Positions 1 to 8,524 of a DNA stretch of 64,000 bases are shown here, piece after piece. The stretch covers positions 6,944,001-7,008,000 of the forward strand of contig OZ247499.1 of the NCBI GenBank assembly GCA_965233625.1, written 5' to 3'. Every line of letters starts with the position of its first letter. Positions within the stretch are counted from its first letter, which is position 1. The notes below the pieces were generated by a model that saw only the letters and a list, made by a program, of their open reading frames with translations, made no database searches and was not told the origin of the DNA. Position numbers and translations under genes: made by a program. The stretch comes from G965233625 sp965233625 (GTDB lineage Bacteria > Planctomycetota > Planctomycetia > Pirellulales > Pirellulaceae).

Positions 1-50
1 CCTGGCGCCGGTGGCAGATGGTCCGGGTGCAGATCGTTGTTTTCGTCCAT
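1..50 (-). CDS. Start of a gene running off the left edge (partial)
   Basis: An ATG on the minus strand at 50 opens a frame (MDENNDLHPDHLPPAP...) that continues past the left edge. A GAAAGG-like ribosome binding site lies just upstream. The start is 40 bases downstream of the stop of the small membrane protein gene at 91-282, on the same strand, so the two may be co-transcribed. Only 16 codons are visible and no function can be assigned. Confidence 0.5.
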   Translation of the reverse strand, partial: MDENNDLHPDHLPPAP

Positions 51-90
51 TCTCGTCAGCCTTTCGCAGCGGCCTTAAATCATCTGCCGG

Positions 91-282
91 TTATCCACCT
101 TGCCCGTTGCCGTACTGCTGAAAGATACGGCCAATACAGAACAGGCAGACGCCCGCCACAAGGATGTAAACCAGATGATTTACCCCGAACAGGCGCCCAT
201 TACCAAAGGCAAGTTGCAGATAAATACCAACTGGTAGCAGAATGAGGGCTACCATCTGCAAGGCTCGTCCTAAACGCCACAT
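91..282 (-). CDS. Small two-helix membrane protein, function unknown
   Basis: A 63-residue protein made almost entirely of two hydrophobic segments (about residues 8-27 and 33-51) joined by a short loop, ending in a polar Gly/Gln-rich tail. It is an inner-membrane protein by composition; I do not recognise the family. It lies on the same strand as the partial gene to its left, and the pair is probably one transcript. The frame is long relative to its size and strongly hydrophobic, which favours a real gene. No catalytic motif is visible. Confidence 0.55.
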   Translation of the reverse strand: MWRLGRALQMVALILLPVGIYLQLAFGNGRLFGVNHLVYILVAGVCLFCIGRIFQQYGNGQGG

Positions 283-330
283 GCGCCGTTGTTACGCCTT
301 TAAAACTGAAGGGGGATCGTCAAAGGATGC

Positions 331-380
331 GGCGTTAAAACGCCACTGCCCGCGTAGTACCGTTTAATGATCGCGGGCAG
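331..380 (-). terminator. Two inverted repeats downstream of the cold-shock gene
   Basis: CTGCCCGCG (346-354) pairs perfectly with CGCGGGCAG (372-380), and next to it GGCGTTAAAACGCC (331-344) is a palindrome. On the minus strand these follow the cold-shock gene stop at 412. There is only a TTTT stretch and no long U-run, so termination is a guess from position. Confidence 0.35.
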
Positions 381-411
381 AAAGCTTCCGTGGGTTGCAG
401 CCTCCAGCGGC

Positions 412-612
412 TTACTCCACCAGTCGTACGTTCTCTGCGCGGGGGCCTTTCTCGCTGCTTCCTACATCGTAGGTAACCCGGTCGCCTTCACGAAGACTAT
501 CGAAGTCGGTGCCTTCGATTGCCGAACTGTGAAAGAACATGTCTCTACCGTTTTCAACTTCGATGAAGCCGAAACCTTTGTCTGTCAACCGCTTGATCTT
601 ACCTTCAGCCAT
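412..612 (-). CDS. Cold-shock domain protein (CspA family)
   Basis: A 66-residue single cold-shock domain, the normal family length. It binds single-stranded RNA or DNA through two ribonucleoprotein motifs, both present: KGFGFIEV (RNP1) and DMFFHSS (RNP2). The family acts as cytoplasmic RNA chaperones or antiterminators. I chose the ATG at 612 because homology begins exactly there (MAEGKIKRL) and an AAGGGT ribosome binding site precedes it; a longer frame reaching 768 has no cold-shock similarity. The 197-base leader up to the divergent DUF983 gene is long enough to carry the structured 5' UTR often found on csp mRNAs, but I cannot show that. Confidence 0.93.
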   Translation of the reverse strand: MAEGKIKRLTDKGFGFIEVENGRDMFFHSSAIEGTDFDSLREGDRVTYDVGSSEKGPRAENVRLVE

Positions 613-809
613 GATGACCCTTGTCGAAATAGTTCCGCGAGCAGTGGTTGCGACATTCGCCCCCACACTTCCGCGGTATTCCCGTATCGTAGGGTAGCTA
701 GCGACCAAGTGAAATACCCTGGCGGATTTGCTCGAAAAAAACACGGATTGTCGCAGGGGATTGTCCACGGTGGGGAAAACACCAATAACCAGCGTTAAGG
801 AGAATTAAA

Positions 810-1199
810 ATGCGATTCTGGAAGCTGGTGTACCGTGCCTGTCGTCTGCGATGCCCCGTCTGTGGCCAAGGGAAGATGTTCCGCAACTTCGTGCGGATGA
901 ATCAGCAGTGCCCGTATTGTGGCGTGAAGTTCGAACGCGAAGGCGGCTTCTTCCTGGGGTCGATTTACTTCAACTACGGCCTGACCACGCTGATAATCGT
1001 GCCGGTTTACATCGTGTTGATGTTCAGCAACGCCCACACCGCACTAAATCTAAGTGAAGAAGCTTTTGAGTGGGTGCTCAACGGCGGCACCCTGGCCTTC
1101 GCGCTGCTGTTTCCACTGTGGTTTTACAGATACGCCCGTAGCCTCTGGGCCGGGTTTGACCAGTACTGCGACCCGCGCGAGAACATGGAGGAGCAATAA
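810..1199 (+). CDS. DUF983 family membrane protein
   Basis: A 129-residue protein with an N-terminal zinc-ribbon-like CPVCGQGKMF...CPYCG arrangement (about residues 15-39) followed by two membrane helices (about 51-71 and 90-112) and a short acidic tail. This order is typical of DUF983 proteins, whose function is unknown. The start is well supported by an AAGGAG site seven bases upstream. It is divergent from the cold-shock gene and convergent with the next gene, so it is probably its own transcription unit. Confidence 0.85.
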   Translation: MRFWKLVYRACRLRCPVCGQGKMFRNFVRMNQQCPYCGVKFEREGGFFLGSIYFNYGLTTLIIVPVYIVLMFSNAHTALNLSEEAFEWVLNGGTLAFALLFPLWFYRYARSLWAGFDQYCDPRENMEEQ

Positions 1200-1211
1200 C
1201 GCCCCGCGGCG

Positions 1212-1613
1212 TTAAACTTCAACCAGCTCGCGTTCTTCCTGCGGAGCTTCAACGGGCGGGGCCTCAACGGGCGGGCTGACCTCTTCACGCGGCTGTTCCA
1301 GGATCTCAGCCAGCGTACTGGCTGAAACGCGGTTGCTGTAAGCGGCCGGAACGGTCTTCGTCGCCTGCTTACGGGCGGCGGCGCGTGCGCGGAGCACCAG
1401 CACATAGAAATAGATGCTCAGCGCCGTCACGATGGTGAACGGCATCGACATCATAAAGATGATGCTCCAGAAATACCCGTTCACAATGTGCGAGGAACCT
1501 TCTTCCAACGCACTCTTACACGTCGGGCAGGCCCAGGCATCGCTGGCGAAGACGCACAGCAAGATGGCTGCAAAGGCTGTAACGATGACGGTGTGTTGAT
1601 AGCGATGGAACAT
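1212..1613 (-). CDS. Small membrane protein with exported CPTC motif
   Basis: A 133-residue protein with an N-terminal hydrophobic segment that looks like a signal peptide ending at ASDAWA, then CPTC (Cys29, Cys32), a second long hydrophobic helix (about 47-75), and a Glu/Pro-rich cytoplasmic-looking tail containing a short VEAPPVEAP repeat. The paired Cys just outside the membrane could be a redox or metal site; that is inference. I do not recognise a named family. It converges on the DUF983 gene with a 12-base gap. Confidence 0.7.
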   Translation of the reverse strand: MFHRYQHTVIVTAFAAILLCVFASDAWACPTCKSALEEGSSHIVNGYFWSIIFMMSMPFTIVTALSIYFYVLVLRARAAARKQATKTVPAAYSNRVSASTLAEILEQPREEVSPPVEAPPVEAPQEERELVEV

Positions 1614-1899
1614 GTAGGTAGCTCTCTATCAGGGGCGATCGGTGAGCCTTGGGCCCACAATGCTCAGTATAACAGTATCGGCCGCATCGCGTAGAGCATT
1701 CACCCTGCCAGATTGTCGCACCCCGTTTCCCACGGGTTGTGCAGCTTGCCACCTACTGGCCCGTGATTACGCTGTCTGTTAGGCTGAAATCACCACAATC
1801 GGCCGCTTGTGGAAGATGATTCCGTGCCCGTCAGCGTCTGATAACGGCTGCTGGCGATCGTTCCTACCGTATCCCAAATTCTTTCAGCGCACAGCGTCG

Positions 1900-2835
1900 A
1901 TGCCGATCAAGTTCCCGTGCGAACACTGTGAGCAGGTTCTCAAAGTCAGCGCGAGCAAATCGGGCCGCCGCGCCCGTTGCCCCAGCTGTCAGGCGCCGGT
2001 GACCGTGCCGTCAAAAGACGAGGCACAGGCGCTGATTGACGATCTGCGTCGCAAGCGTCAGGCGGAAAAAGTCGCGGCCAGCGAATCCGCAGAACCAGGC
2101 GCCGGGCAGACCGCTGAATCTGAAACGGACGAAGAATACTACGAAGATCATTACGAGGACGAAGCCGGGCCCTTTTCTGAATTCGCCGTCTACGACGTTG
2201 ACGATGATGAGTTCATCTACGATGAACGACCGCTGTACGAACGGCGGCCGGTTGATAACGACCGTGTGGCGGTGCACCGTAGCGTGGTGTACATCCAGGG
2301 CGGGCTGCTCGGCGCCGCGGCGCTGATGTGCTTCGTTTTTGGTGTGATTGTCGGCCGCAATTCTTACGAGCCGCCCACCACGGAAGCCATCACCGGGCCG
2401 TTTAGCATTTCTGGCACCATCGAGTTCAAGCGGCATAAAGACGATATCCGCAACCCGGATGTGGAAGCGGTCGTGATGGTCTTTCCCAAAGAAGCCCGTC
2501 CGGACGAGAAGCTGCAACTGACGCAGGAAGAACTCCGCCGGGTTGCACTGGAAGACAATGCCGAAAAGCTGATGCCGGTAAGACAACTCGGCGGCGACTA
2601 CGACAGCGTTGACGCAGAAGGCGCCTTCAAACTCAGCGTTCCCGGCCCCGGCCGCTATTGGGTGCTAGTCGTTTCGGGCAATGCCGCACGCGCTTCGGGA
2701 CAACGTATCATTACGGCGGACGCGGCCAGAATCGGCGCGTATTTCGATCCGGGCTATAACGTCATCGGCGACCGCAAGTATCGCTTGAGTGAGCAGACGA
2801 TTAAGAAGGATGGCACGCTGGAAGTGGTGTTCTAA
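1900..2835 (+). CDS. Zinc-ribbon, single-helix membrane protein with carboxypeptidase-regulatory-like tail
   Basis: A 311-residue protein. An N-terminal zinc ribbon (Cys7, Cys10, Cys27, Cys30) is followed by a basic then very acidic, Tyr-rich linker (about 60-115), one membrane helix (about 129-149), and an extracytoplasmic domain with SGTIEFKRH...VVMVFP and PGPGRYWVLV patterns resembling carboxypeptidase-regulatory-like beta sandwiches. I chose the ATG at 1900 because the zinc ribbon starts there; the frame opens earlier at 1807 without recognisable sequence. The same zinc-ribbon/linker/helix plan recurs in the gene at 17148 and is common in planctomycetes. Function unknown. Confidence 0.75.
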   Translation: MPIKFPCEHCEQVLKVSASKSGRRARCPSCQAPVTVPSKDEAQALIDDLRRKRQAEKVAASESAEPGAGQTAESETDEEYYEDHYEDEAGPFSEFAVYDVDDDEFIYDERPLYERRPVDNDRVAVHRSVVYIQGGLLGAAALMCFVFGVIVGRNSYEPPTTEAITGPFSISGTIEFKRHKDDIRNPDVEAVVMVFPKEARPDEKLQLTQEELRRVALEDNAEKLMPVRQLGGDYDSVDAEGAFKLSVPGPGRYWVLVVSGNAARASGQRIITADAARIGAYFDPGYNVIGDRKYRLSEQTIKKDGTLEVVF

Positions 2836-3044
2836 ACCCGCACGTCCAGGCGCCCGCCCTGCCCTGCTGCATTGGCCTGGGGCTTGGTGATTTCCGCTGC
2901 CTTGTCGATCAGGGCGACGGCTGCTTCGCCTTGCAGCTGTACCGCATCCTGCTGCTTCGATTGCAGGCTGGCCGCGATTTTCGATTTCAAGGCGTTCTGC
3001 TGCGCAGCCATCAGGCTGCTGACTGCCGGATCAATGGATGGCAT
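2832..3044 (-). CDS. YjfB-like small helical protein (putative motility family)
   Basis: A 70-residue Ala/Gln-rich helical protein. The stretch starting PSIDPAVSSLM and running to about residue 50 resembles the YjfB family of short putative motility proteins (start with a Pro-Ala/Ser-like helix, then K/Q-rich helix with AxxLIDKA). The match is by pattern only. Its stop overlaps the stop of the convergent gene by four bases. The C-terminal AGQGG is encoded by a CCGCCCTGCCCTG repeat that recurs elsewhere in the window. No flagellar genes are nearby. Confidence 0.55.
   Translation of the reverse strand: MPSIDPAVSSLMAAQQNALKSKIAASLQSKQQDAVQLQGEAAVALIDKAAEITKPQANAAGQGGRLDVRV
2854..2870. repeat. 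CCCTG short repeat, copy 1 (inside the YjfB-like gene)
   Basis: CCGCCCTGCCCTGCTGC; near-identical copies are at 12434-12451 (intergenic) and 23212-23233 (inside an epimerase gene). Confidence 0.5.
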
Positions 3045-3291
3045 GGTTACCCCTGGTTCTTTTCGGTCCTGGCTGTTAGCCGCCGCGGCTTGCTGCGGTT
3101 AACAGGCCATTGAGTCACATCCGGCGTATGCCGATTCATGTTACATCGGCCGCCGCACCGGGTTTGCATTGCACAACCCGCTACATTGACGGCTGTAACG
3201 GTTGTGCGGCGGTTGCAACCTGTGGGGGCAGGGTTATCATCAACACATCACAACGCCACCAGTAAGCTTACCTTATTCACAAGGCCAGCCC

Positions 3292-4125
3292 GTGAAATTA
3301 GGACTCATCAACTCCGCATGGGTGCAAGCCAATCAGCCCACACTTTTCGGTCTGGAGAAGACCAAAGAGATCGGCTTTGACTGTATCGATATCTTCACCG
3401 ACCCGATGGATATCGACGTGGTGGAGCGGCGCCTGATCAAAGACGAATGCGACCGCCTGGAACTGCCCATCGTCTCTATTGCCTGCGTCGCCGTCGGCCT
3501 GATCGATTTCAATCCCAGCGTGCAGCGTTTTCATATTCAACGTGTGCAGCAGTACCTGGACCTGGCGTACGAATTTGGCGCCTCTAACGTGCTGCTGGTG
3601 CTGGGCGAATACATCTGGAACCAGGAAGTGATTCCCCCCGCTGAACAATGGCAGACCGGCGTCGAAAACTGCCGCATCCTGGGCGACTACGCCGCGCGGC
3701 TGGGTTTAAAAATCGCCCTCGAACTGGAGCCCTTCAAGCTGTCGCTGCTGAATTCCGTCGACACGATGGTGCAGTTCATCGATGACTGCAATCACGAGGC
3801 TGTGCAGGCCAATATCGATGTTTCGCACCTGGTGCTTTCGGACGTTCCGCCTGCCGAACTGGCCAAGCTGGCAGGGAAGGCGATTCATGTGCACATCTCT
3901 GACTGCGATGGCAAAGTGCACGGCGATCTGCCGCCGGGACGCGGTGTGGTGGACTTCGCCCCGTATCTGCGGGCGATTAAAGACTTGAATATTGACGGCG
4001 CCATTTCGATTGAACTGGAATACTCGCCAGAGCCGGACAAAATCGTGGACTGGGTCGCCGAAGCCTATCACGCGACCGACAAGCTGATGCAGGACGCGGG
4101 TCTGCGTGACGGGAGTGCAACGTGA
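3292..4125 (+). CDS. Sugar phosphate isomerase/epimerase (TIM barrel)
   Basis: A 277-residue xylose-isomerase-like TIM barrel. Candidate divalent-metal residues sit in their usual places: Glu in IALELEPF, Asp/His in NIDVSHL, His in IHVHISDCDGKVHGD, and Glu in ISIELE near the C terminus. Family members interconvert keto/aldo sugars or epimerise ketoses such as psicose/tagatose; the exact substrate cannot be told. I chose the GTG at 3292 because homology starts at VKLGLINSAW and an AAGG site lies seven bases upstream. It overlaps rpiA by four bases (GTGA), so the two are translationally coupled, which suggests a pentose/ketose phosphate role. Confidence 0.8.
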   Translation: MKLGLINSAWVQANQPTLFGLEKTKEIGFDCIDIFTDPMDIDVVERRLIKDECDRLELPIVSIACVAVGLIDFNPSVQRFHIQRVQQYLDLAYEFGASNVLLVLGEYIWNQEVIPPAEQWQTGVENCRILGDYAARLGLKIALELEPFKLSLLNSVDTMVQFIDDCNHEAVQANIDVSHLVLSDVPPAELAKLAGKAIHVHISDCDGKVHGDLPPGRGVVDFAPYLRAIKDLNIDGAISIELEYSPEPDKIVDWVAEAYHATDKLMQDAGLRDGSAT

Positions 4126-4814
4126 CTTCCACCACGGATTATCAACGCGAGAAAGAGGTCGCCGCCGCCCGCAGTCTCGACTTTCTGTCAGATGGCATGA
4201 TCGTTGGCCTGGGTTCGGGCAGCACCTCCGCCGCCATGGTCAAGCTGCTGGGCGAGCGTGTGAAGCAGGGCTTGCAGATCACCGGAGTGCCAACCTCTGT
4301 CACCACGCAGCACTGGGCGGAAGCGGCCGGGATTCCGCTGGCGACGCTTGATGAGCAGCCCGTGATCGACGTCACCATCGACGGCGCCGACGAAGTGGAT
4401 CACCAGTTGCAACTGATCAAAGGCGGTGGCGGCGCGCTGTTGCGTGAGAAGATTGTTGCTTCGGCTAGTAAGAAACTGGTCATCATTGCCGATAGCCGCA
4501 AATTGGTGGATACGCTGGGTGCGTTTCCGCTGCCTATCGAAGTTGTGCCGTTCGCCGCGGCGATTGTGCAGGCGCATCTGGAAACTCTCAACATGCAACC
4601 CAAGCTGCGGGTGACTTCCGCAGGCGAGGAGTTTCGCACGGACGAGAACAACGTGATCTTCGATTGCCACCTCGGCAGCATCGCGGCGCCGGTTGATCTC
4701 GCGGCCAGATTGAACGCCGTGCCGGGCATCGTCGAACATGGCTTATTCATTGATATGGCCGATGCGTTTGTGCTTGCGCGGGGCGACACAGCCGAGGTTA
4801 TCACGCGTCCGTAG
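4122..4814 (+). CDS. rpiA: Ribose-5-phosphate isomerase A
   Basis: A 230-residue protein of normal RpiA length. It interconverts ribose 5-phosphate and ribulose 5-phosphate (EC 5.3.1.6) in the cytoplasmic pentose phosphate pathway. Signature motifs are intact: GLGSGSTSAAM (phosphate-binding loop, near residue 27), DGADEVD, and KGGGGALLREKI with the catalytic-region Lys/Arg/Glu. The GTG start overlaps the upstream epimerase stop. The following gene starts 16 bases after the stop, completing a three-gene operon. Confidence 0.95.
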   Translation: MTSTTDYQREKEVAAARSLDFLSDGMIVGLGSGSTSAAMVKLLGERVKQGLQITGVPTSVTTQHWAEAAGIPLATLDEQPVIDVTIDGADEVDHQLQLIKGGGGALLREKIVASASKKLVIIADSRKLVDTLGAFPLPIEVVPFAAAIVQAHLETLNMQPKLRVTSAGEEFRTDENNVIFDCHLGSIAAPVDLAARLNAVPGIVEHGLFIDMADAFVLARGDTAEVITRP

Positions 4815-4829
4815 CCGCCTGGAGGCCGT

Positions 4830-6779
4830 ATGCCAGACTGGTCCTACCGTACGGTTTTCCGGCCCGTTCTTTACTGCCTGCCCGCCCGCCTCAGTCGCGA
4901 TCTGAGTCTTGGCTTTATGGGCGCCCTGGCGGAGATGCCCTGGGGCCGGCATGTGATTGAATTCATGGGCCACATGCGTAGCGATCCGCGTCTGGCGTGC
5001 GATCATGCCGGTGTCCATTTTCGCACACGCTGCGGTTTGGGGCCGGCGCTGGATGTGCATCAGCGCGGTCTGGCGGCATTGTCGCAGTTTGGTTTTGGCT
5101 TTGTCGAAGTCGGGCCGGTGCATGTGGAACCCGTTGCTGAAGAAGCTATCTCACGGCGGCTGGATGAGCACGACCTGTGGCGTCAGAACATTGGCAGCAC
5201 TGGTCTGCAACGCACCCTGAAGGCGTTGCGTAAACCCGCGCTCCGTCACATGCCGGTCATCGTGCGGGTGCAACCGGCATCGCAGGAAGAAACGGCCAAG
5301 CTGGTCGAGAGCCTGGCGCCGCATGTGACGATGTTCGCTTATCAGTTGCCTGCCGCCGGCAGCCAGTTGGATGGTGAACCCGCGTTGCTGATCTCAGAAT
5401 TCGCGGCCGCGATGAACTCACTTGCCGAAGGCAAACCGTGGTTGATCGTTGTTTCGCCCGGCGCGGCGCCGCGGGATACGACGCAGCTTGTCGAGACGGC
5501 GCTGCATGCCGGCGCCTGTGGCTGTGTGGTGGATGGCGCGGTGGCTGCGGGCGATGGTCTGGTCTGTGGCCGGTCTACGCGGGCGCCGTCGCTTGCCTGT
5601 ACGCGTCATGTGCGGGCGGTGGATAACGGGATGCTGGTCATTGCGGGCGGCGGTGTGCACGATGCGCAGCACGCGCTCGATCTGCGTGAAGCAGGCGCCG
5701 ACCTCGTGCAGATTGATAGCGGGCTGGTGTACAGCGGACCCGGTCTGCCTAAACGTATTAACGACGCGGAACTGTTCCAGATTCAGCAGGAAGCACGCGC
5801 CGCAGCGATACAGTCGCCGGGCGCCCCTCCGACGGAAATCACCCCGGCGCCGAGGCTGGCGTGGTTCTGGGCGATGCTGCTTTCATTCTCCATCGGCATC
5901 GGCGGCATCGTCGCGCTGGTGGTGGCCGTGACGCGCGTAATGTTGCCATACGACGAAGCCTTCGTCGGGATGACGCTGGATGAAGTCCGCACGCTCAATC
6001 CCAAGCTGGTGTCCTTTCTGATTCACGACCGTGTGACGCTGGCGGGTACGATGATGGCGGCGGGGATTCTGTATTTCTCGCTGGCTTACTTTGGCATCCG
6101 CCGCGGTTTGCACTGGGCACAGATGACGATTGTCTATTCCGCGTTTCTGGGCTTCTTTGGCTTCTTTCTGTTTCTTGGCTTTGGTTACTTCGATCCGTTT
6201 CACGCGTTCATTACCGCGATCCAGTTCCAGTTCATGGTGCTGACGTTGCACGCGCCGCTTGAGCCGCGGCAGGATGTGTCGCCGCCCACACTGCTGGAAG
6301 ACTGGCAGTGGCGGATGGGGCAATGGGGGCAGTTGATTTATGTGGTGCATGGTGCCGTGCTGCTGTGCGCCGGGGCGGTGATTGCGATGACCGGGATTTC
6401 AGCGGTGTTTGTGCCGCAGGATCTGGACTTTATGGGCACCACGGCTGCAGAGCTAGAAGCCGCCAATCCGCGGCTGATTCCGATGATTGCCCACGACCGC
6501 GCCACGTTCGGCGCGATGTTGGTGGCCATTGGCGTCTGTGTGCTGCTTGGCAGCTTGTGGGGCTTCCGCCGTGGCTATGCGTGGATGTGGTGGTCGCTGA
6601 CGCTGGCCGGGCTGGTCGCTTATCTGACGACCATCATTGTGCACTTCGCCGTGGGCTACACGCACTTTATTCATCTGCTGCCCGCCTACGCCGGAGTGCT
6701 GGGCGTGACTGCCGGTTCTGCGCTGTGCTACCCGTTGTTGTGCGCCAGGTATCAGACGCAGCCAGAAGCAGGTGGATAA
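4830..6779 (+). CDS. Dihydroorotate-dehydrogenase-like domain fused to a duplicated membrane domain
   Basis: A 649-residue fusion. Residues 1-320 resemble class 2 dihydroorotate dehydrogenase (LGPALDVHQRGL, FGFVEVGPV, AGGGVHDAQHALDL, LVQIDSGLVYSGPGLP). However, the usual orotate-binding NxSSPN motif is absent (FAYQLPAAG occupies its place) and so is the TNTT motif (DGAVAAGDGL), so pyrimidine synthesis is doubtful. Residues 345-640 are membrane helices in two similar halves: each has a loop with LNPKLVSFLIHDRVTLAG or ANPRLIPMIAHDRATFGA followed by a helix and GIRRGLHWA or GFRRGYAWM. It follows rpiA by 16 bases with a GGAGG-like site, in one operon. Confidence 0.8.
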   Translation: MPDWSYRTVFRPVLYCLPARLSRDLSLGFMGALAEMPWGRHVIEFMGHMRSDPRLACDHAGVHFRTRCGLGPALDVHQRGLAALSQFGFGFVEVGPVHVEPVAEEAISRRLDEHDLWRQNIGSTGLQRTLKALRKPALRHMPVIVRVQPASQEETAKLVESLAPHVTMFAYQLPAAGSQLDGEPALLISEFAAAMNSLAEGKPWLIVVSPGAAPRDTTQLVETALHAGACGCVVDGAVAAGDGLVCGRSTRAPSLACTRHVRAVDNGMLVIAGGGVHDAQHALDLREAGADLVQIDSGLVYSGPGLPKRINDAELFQIQQEARAAAIQSPGAPPTEITPAPRLAWFWAMLLSFSIGIGGIVALVVAVTRVMLPYDEAFVGMTLDEVRTLNPKLVSFLIHDRVTLAGTMMAAGILYFSLAYFGIRRGLHWAQMTIVYSAFLGFFGFFLFLGFGYFDPFHAFITAIQFQFMVLTLHAPLEPRQDVSPPTLLEDWQWRMGQWGQLIYVVHGAVLLCAGAVIAMTGISAVFVPQDLDFMGTTAAELEAANPRLIPMIAHDRATFGAMLVAIGVCVLLGSLWGFRRGYAWMWWSLTLAGLVAYLTTIIVHFAVGYTHFIHLLPAYAGVLGVTAGSALCYPLLCARYQTQPEAGG

Positions 6780-6784
6780 GAAGA

Positions 6785-7579
6785 TTACCCTTCGGCCTGT
6801 CTGGCTTGTTCTTTGAACAGCACCAGCGTGAGCATCCAGCGGTTGTATTTGTGGAAGGTTGTGCTGTCTAGGATTTCTGTCGTCCCGGATGCATTGGGCG
6901 AATGTTCTTTCCGTGTCACCAGCAGCATGCGGGTGCGTGTGCTGACGAATGCCGTTGTGCTGCGTGCGATGAGTTGTTCGATGGTGGTCAGATACCGCTG
7001 GAACGAAGTGCCCGACGGCGTTTCGAGGATACGTCCGTAACTAAGTTCATCAGCCGGTAGACTGATATTGAAGAGTTCACCACCGTTGGTGAATCCGATC
7101 ACGTGCACTGCGTGGCTGACTTTTGTTTCGGTGATGCTTTCGACTTCGTAGATTACTTCATGCGTTCCCGGTTGCAGGCCGCGCGGCGTTGAAACCTTCC
7201 GTTCAACTTGCTCCTTCACGCGCCCTGCGCTGATGACGAACACCGCAGGCCAAGCCGCCCTAACCTCCTCCCGGCCAATACCGTCGGGAATTACCAGTTC
7301 TTCCTCGGTGAACTGGACCCAACGCACGGTACGGGCGACGGGCAGTTTAGGCAGCATTCTGGCGGAAACCGCCCGCGCGGCGATGCCACTGCGTGTTAAG
7401 GCGCCGGCGACGTTGATCGCTGCCTGCTTCTCAAACCGTTCACCCAGGATGCCTTGTTCACGCCGCGCCATCTGCATCGCATCCACGCGCAACATGCCGC
7501 CGTGCTGCACCAGAATGTCAGCCACAGCGGGGGCGTCGATCTTCTCCAGTTTTTCCTGCACAACGGCGAAGTGCGACAT
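6785..7579 (-). CDS. Conserved-looking hypothetical protein, cytoplasmic
   Basis: A 264-residue protein without signal peptide or membrane helix. The N-terminal third is helical (KLEKIDAPAVADIL...QGILGERFEKQAAINVAGAL), the middle has FTEEELVIPDGI, and the C-terminal half has a beta-rich stretch (GTHEVIYEVESITETKVSHAVH is characteristic but unknown to me) ending near LVLFKEQARQAEG. I chose ATG 7579; an upstream extension to 7729 overlaps the esterase gene and looks non-coding. It lies 16 bases after the stop of the esterase gene at 7596, on the same strand, so they are probably co-transcribed. Function unknown. Confidence 0.65.
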   Translation of the reverse strand: MSHFAVVQEKLEKIDAPAVADILVQHGGMLRVDAMQMARREQGILGERFEKQAAINVAGALTRSGIAARAVSARMLPKLPVARTVRWVQFTEEELVIPDGIGREEVRAAWPAVFVISAGRVKEQVERKVSTPRGLQPGTHEVIYEVESITETKVSHAVHVIGFTNGGELFNISLPADELSYGRILETPSGTSFQRYLTTIEQLIARSTTAFVSTRTRMLLVTRKEHSPNASGTTEILDSTTFHKYNRWMLTLVLFKEQARQAEG

Positions 7580-7595
7580 GGTTTCTACCTTGTAA

Positions 7596-8327
7596 TCAAT
7601 TGCCGGAGGAATGCTTCCGCACGTTCGTGTGCTTAAGCAGCCATTCGTACAACGCCGGGTTGTTGTAGGTTTCGGTCCAGCTATCGTGGCCTGCCTCTGG
7701 ATAGATGGTGAACTTGGGGTCGCCGCCATGTTTGCGGATGACGCTGACGATCTGTTCCGACTGCTTCAATGGCACAGCCGTATCCTTGGCGCCGTGAAAC
7801 ACCCAGGCAGGAACCTTGGCGAGCACCTTACCGGCGCCACGATCACTTCTTCCGCAAACGGGCGCGATGGCCGCAAATCGCTGTGGCGAACGCGCCGCCC
7901 ACATCCAGACGCCCTGCCCGCCCATGCTCAGCCCCGTCAGATAAATCCGGTGGCTATCCACCTTCAGCCGCTTCTCCAGATCCGTCAGCAACGCATCCAG
8001 CACCACGGTCTGCCACCGCTCATTGGCCGGGCACTGTGGCGAAACCAGAATAAACGGAAACTTCTTGCCCGCCGCCACAAGCTTCGGCGGCCCATGAATC
8101 TTCACCTTCTCCAGATCGCTGCCACGCTCTCCCGACCCATGCAGAAAAACCACCAGCGGCCACTTCTCCTGCTCCGCATAGTTCTCCGGCAGATACAGCA
8201 GATAATCCAACGAAACATCCGTCTGCGCTGTCAACTTCTGCGGCGTCTGCTTGGCACTAGCGGGCTCGTCGGCGACGGCCAAAGCGGGTGCGAGTGACAG
8301 CAGGAGAATAAATATGGGGGGTCTCAT
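7596..8327 (-). CDS. Secreted alpha/beta hydrolase (esterase, prolyl-oligopeptidase-like)
   Basis: A 243-residue protein with a signal peptide (about residues 1-19, ending AVADEP). The fold is that of a PHB-depolymerase or dienelactone-hydrolase-like esterase: oxyanion region FLHGSGERG, nucleophile elbow GLSMGGQG (Ser), acid in HGAKDTAVP, and His in EAGHDSW. All three catalytic residues are present, so it should be active in the periplasm or outside. The substrate is not evident; carbohydrate esters are plausible in a planctomycete. It is followed by the 264-residue hypothetical gene. Confidence 0.85.
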   Translation of the reverse strand: MRPPIFILLLSLAPALAVADEPASAKQTPQKLTAQTDVSLDYLLYLPENYAEQEKWPLVVFLHGSGERGSDLEKVKIHGPPKLVAAGKKFPFILVSPQCPANERWQTVVLDALLTDLEKRLKVDSHRIYLTGLSMGGQGVWMWAARSPQRFAAIAPVCGRSDRGAGKVLAKVPAWVFHGAKDTAVPLKQSEQIVSVIRKHGGDPKFTIYPEAGHDSWTETYNNPALYEWLLKHTNVRKHSSGN

Positions 8328-8524
8328 CGATGTAGCTCGTTAATTGAATGCCGGAATACAAATGGGCCTGCACTATATACGAGCGGTTACAGGCGAAGCA
8401 AATTCACGGCAAAGATTTGCCGTTTAGGTTGCGCTCACTTTTCAAGAGGCTCATAAATTAGATGAAATAATTTGTCGTTCCCATCCGAGGATAGGGTAGC
8501 AACTGAACCTTGGGAGCGAATGCA

